From Ahrensia sp. (GTDB lineage Bacteria; Pseudomonadota; Alphaproteobacteria; Rhizobiales; Rhizobiaceae), in NCBI GenBank assembly GCA_028817895.1, contig JAPPOQ010000030.1, forward strand, positions 62,001 through 126,000: a stretch of DNA of 64,000 nucleotides. Reading direction: 5' to 3'. Both the position numbers and the translations under genes were made by a program. Below the pieces are notes generated by a model that made no database searches, was not told the origin of the DNA, and worked only from the letters and a program-made list of their open reading frames with translations. Shown one piece after another: positions 61,757-64,000 of this stretch (position 1 is its first letter; every line of letters starts with the position of its first letter).

Positions 61757-64000
61757 ATGAAACCGTCTTCCACCCAACCCTTCCGCATCGCAAAGCGCGG
61801 GGCTCTTTCTGCTGCGCGGGAGGTGCAGTTCACATTTGACGGTCGCTCCTATGCAGGTCTGGAGGGGGAAACACTCGCCTCCGCGCTGCTGGCGAATGGC
61901 GTGCATCTCATGGGGCGTTCGTTCAAATATCACCGCCCACGCGGGGTGATGGCCGCTGGCGTGGAAGAACCCAACGCACTTGTCGGCATCACAAGAGACA
62001 ATGCGCGCCACACACCCAATGTGCGAGCCTCGGTGCAGGAGCTTTATGACGGGTTGACGGCCACCAGCCAGAACCGCTTTCCCACGCTGAATTTCGACCT
62101 CGGCGCGTTCAACTCATTGATGTCGACCTTCTTTCCCGCCGGCTTTTATTACAAGACCTTCAAATGGCCGCGTTCCGCCTGGGATAAGGTGTATGAGCCG
62201 TTCATTCGCCGTGCCGCAGGTCTGGGAACGGCCCCTAGTGAGGCCGATCCGGATCGCTACGCCAATCGCTTCGCCCATTGCGATGTGCTGGTGATCGGGG
62301 GCGGTGCTTCCGGCATGATGGCGGCGAAAACAGCCGTCGATCGCGGACAGTCCGTCATTTTGTGCGATGAAAACCCAACGCTTGGCGGATGGTTGCTCTC
62401 CGATACGGATGTCACGATCGACGGCCAGCCGGGCGTTCAATGGGCAGCCACCATGGCGACCGGCCTTGCAGCCCATGACAATGTGCGCCTGCTGACCCGT
62501 ACCACTGGTTTCGGCTATTTCCAGCAGAACATGGTGGCGTTAGCCGAACGCCTGACCGACCATCTTGCGACGCCCGGTCCAGCGCTTCCTCGTGAACGCC
62601 TGTGGCAGGTGCGCGCCAAACGCGTTGTCCTCGCCCAGGGCGCTATTGAACGCCACATGGTGTTTCCAGACAACGACAGGCCTGGCATCGTTCTGGCCGG
62701 TGCGGCGCAGACCTGGTTGAACCGCTATGGCGTGTCGGTCGGTAAGCGCGTCGGCGTGTTTACAGCCTGCGACACCGCCTATCAGGCGGCGTTTGATCTG
62801 GCGGAAGAAGGTGTCGACGTGCCTCTCATCGCCGATACGCGCCCGCAGGTCGCGGAGGACATTCTCGCGCAGGCCGAGGAATTTGGCATCGAAATCATCA
62901 CGGATGCGCAAATGACAGGCACGACCGGACGTTTGCGGATGAATTCGATGATTGTGAATGGCGATCGCGAAGAAGAAGTCGATGCGCTGATAACGAGCGC
63001 AGGCTGGACACCCTCGCTGCATCTCTACTCTCAATCACGCGGCAAACCGCAATGGGATGCGAAAACTCAGCGTTTCGTGCCCGGCCAGTCTCCGCAAGAT
63101 TGTGTCACTGTCGGTGCCTGCAATGGTGCGACTGATCTCCAGACCGCTTTGCACGAAGCTGCGCTCGCGGTGGGCGGCAAGCCAGCGGATTTTGCCATCG
63201 CGGATGATGTCTCAATCGCCGGTGGCATGATCGGCGAAACAAGAATGCCGCAAAAGCGCGGCAAGGCGTTTGTCGATTTCCAGAACGATGTCACGGCGAA
63301 AGACATCAAACTGGCCGTGCGCGAAGGCATGCATTCCATCGAGCATGTCAAACGCTACACCACCAATGGCATGGCAACCGATCAGGGCAAACTGTCGAAC
63401 ATGCACGGTCTCGCCATCGCAGCCGAAATGCTGGACAAGCGCATTCCTGAAGTTGGCCTCACCACATTTCGCGCACCCTACACACCGACCACCTTCGGCA
63501 CATTCGTTGCCCAGGCAACGGGACCACTGTTTGATCCCGAACGGCGCACACCGATCGACGGATGGGCTGAGGAAAATGGCGCAGTGTTCGAACCCGTCAG
63601 CCTTTGGCGGCGCGCATGGTATTTCCCGCAAGCGGGTGAGGACATGCGCGAGGCGGTTGATCGCGAATGCCAGACCGTTCGGAAAACGGCCGGGATCTTC
63701 GACGCGTCGACCCTTGGCAAGATCGAGGTTGTCGGCCCCGACGCCGCCGCCTTCATGGACATTATTTACACCAATGGCTGGTCGAAGCTGAAACCGGGCC
63801 GCGCGAAATATGGCATCATGCTGCGCGAAGACGGTTTCATCTATGATGACGGTGTTGTCGGCAAACTGTCGGATACCCGCTTCCATGTCACCACAACGAC
63901 GGGCGGCGCGCCGCGCGTGCTGAACCACATGGAAGACTATCTGCAGACCGAATTCCCCGACATGCGGGTGTGGCTGACCTCTACAAGTGAACAATGGGCA
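61757..64000 (+). CDS. soxA: Sarcosine oxidase alpha subunit (3' end outside window)
   Basis: 748 codons visible. VQFTFDGRSYAGLEGETLAS and ALLANGVHLMGRSFKYHRPR are the N-terminal (2Fe-2S-like, Fer2_4) domain; HCDVLVIGGGASGMMAAKTA binds NAD or FAD; TPIDGWAEENGAVFEPVSLW starts the C-terminal aminomethyltransferase-like domain (folate binding). No stop occurs before base 64000. ATG 61757 is the first Met in this frame with the domain at normal spacing; it lies after the RIME-like repeat. Confidence 0.95.
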   Translation, partial: MKPSSTQPFRIAKRGALSAAREVQFTFDGRSYAGLEGETLASALLANGVHLMGRSFKYHRPRGVMAAGVEEPNALVGITRDNARHTPNVRASVQELYDGLTATSQNRFPTLNFDLGAFNSLMSTFFPAGFYYKTFKWPRSAWDKVYEPFIRRAAGLGTAPSEADPDRYANRFAHCDVLVIGGGASGMMAAKTAVDRGQSVILCDENPTLGGWLLSDTDVTIDGQPGVQWAATMATGLAAHDNVRLLTRTTGFGYFQQNMVALAERLTDHLATPGPALPRERLWQVRAKRVVLAQGAIERHMVFPDNDRPGIVLAGAAQTWLNRYGVSVGKRVGVFTACDTAYQAAFDLAEEGVDVPLIADTRPQVAEDILAQAEEFGIEIITDAQMTGTTGRLRMNSMIVNGDREEEVDALITSAGWTPSLHLYSQSRGKPQWDAKTQRFVPGQSPQDCVTVGACNGATDLQTALHEAALAVGGKPADFAIADDVSIAGGMIGETRMPQKRGKAFVDFQNDVTAKDIKLAVREGMHSIEHVKRYTTNGMATDQGKLSNMHGLAIAAEMLDKRIPEVGLTTFRAPYTPTTFGTFVAQATGPLFDPERRTPIDGWAEENGAVFEPVSLWRRAWYFPQAGEDMREAVDRECQTVRKTAGIFDASTLGKIEVVGPDAAAFMDIIYTNGWSKLKPGRAKYGIMLREDGFIYDDGVVGKLSDTRFHVTTTTGGAPRVLNHMEDYLQTEFPDMRVWLTSTSEQWA

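Noticed and set aside
61594-61839. 81-codon ORF spanning the RIME-like repeat
   Set aside because: It is mostly repeat-derived sequence and then overlaps the soxA start in another frame.

Overview
The window looks like a chromosomal segment of an alphaproteobacterium, most likely in the Hyphomicrobiales (Rhizobiales). The evidence is the moderately high GC content, a full-length ctaA/COX15-type heme A synthase, small proteins typical of the class (DUF2842, DUF1244, DUF2312, DUF1036, DUF2336), an ExoP/ExoF/ExoY-type polysaccharide locus, a soxBDA sarcosine oxidase operon and a RIME-like palindromic repeat. I cannot name the genus. No phage, integrase, transposase or CRISPR array is visible. 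What is mobile here is small: toxin-antitoxin-like modules and short non-coding repeats.

Layout. 1-1071: ctaA (partial) and a DUF2842 protein. 1120-10663: exopolysaccharide locus (deacetylase, CelD-type acetyltransferase, ExoP-like co-polymerase, Wza/ExoF-like export lipoprotein, GT4 glycosyltransferase, ExoY/WcaJ-type initiating transferase, Wzy/WaaL-type membrane protein), ending inside a tRNA-Trp gene on the other strand. 10757-17328: FAD dehydrogenase, panE, pntA, pntB and nadK, a nicotinamide-nucleotide block. 17343-19283: a leftward accessory mini-island (DUF2442/DUF4160 pair, GIY-YIG nuclease, a solitary polymorphic-toxin-like protein and its probable immunity partner). 19290-34777: pccB divergent from an SbtA/SbtB bicarbonate transporter and PII-like regulator pair, then nitroreductase, flavin reductase, cold-shock protein, CitE-like lyase and MaoC dehydratase, DUF2336, parDE, cytochrome P450, a VWA protein, a protealysin-like M4 protease with its emfourin-like inhibitor, and pccA. 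34778-41620: azoreductase and TetR, universal stress protein, alpha/beta hydrolase, an SH3-like secreted protein and methylmalonyl-CoA mutase. 41629-46760: a second accessory stretch (DUF488 pair, orphan higA beside a higB remnant, HNH nuclease, DM13 protein, moaA, a paiB fragment, a PIN toxin with an unusual antitoxin). 46809-59180: ABC-F ATPase, pgm, ggt, small DUF proteins, N-formylglutamate amidohydrolase, DMT transporter, pyruvate kinase, hydrolase, TPR protein and bL36. 59427-64000: the sarcosine oxidase operon, interrupted by a higBA module between soxB and soxD and by a RIME-like repeat between soxD and soxA.

How the genes fit together. pccB, pccA, methylmalonyl-CoA mutase and the lyase/MaoC pair cover propionyl-CoA entry and neighbouring C3-C5 acyl-CoA chemistry, although they are spread over 22 kb. 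SbtAB beside pccB may supply and gate bicarbonate for the carboxylase. Transhydrogenase and NAD kinase set NADPH supply. Candidate regulatory sites are a perfect FNR/FixK box before the usp gene, a perfect CtrA box before the SH3-like gene and mcm, a CRP-type palindrome before the M4 protease, an inverted repeat between azoR and tetR, TA-module operators, and a promoter-plus-terminator leader before bL36.

The most unusual feature is a family of about 311-bp MITE-like elements, present in three copies (37853-38163, 52281-52512, 57976-58286). Each has TIRs beginning GAGCAA, each is flanked by TA, and each abuts the 3' end of a gene. In two cases TA plus the element's first G forms the host gene's TAG stop codon; in the third the host gene reads into the element and gains 16 residues.
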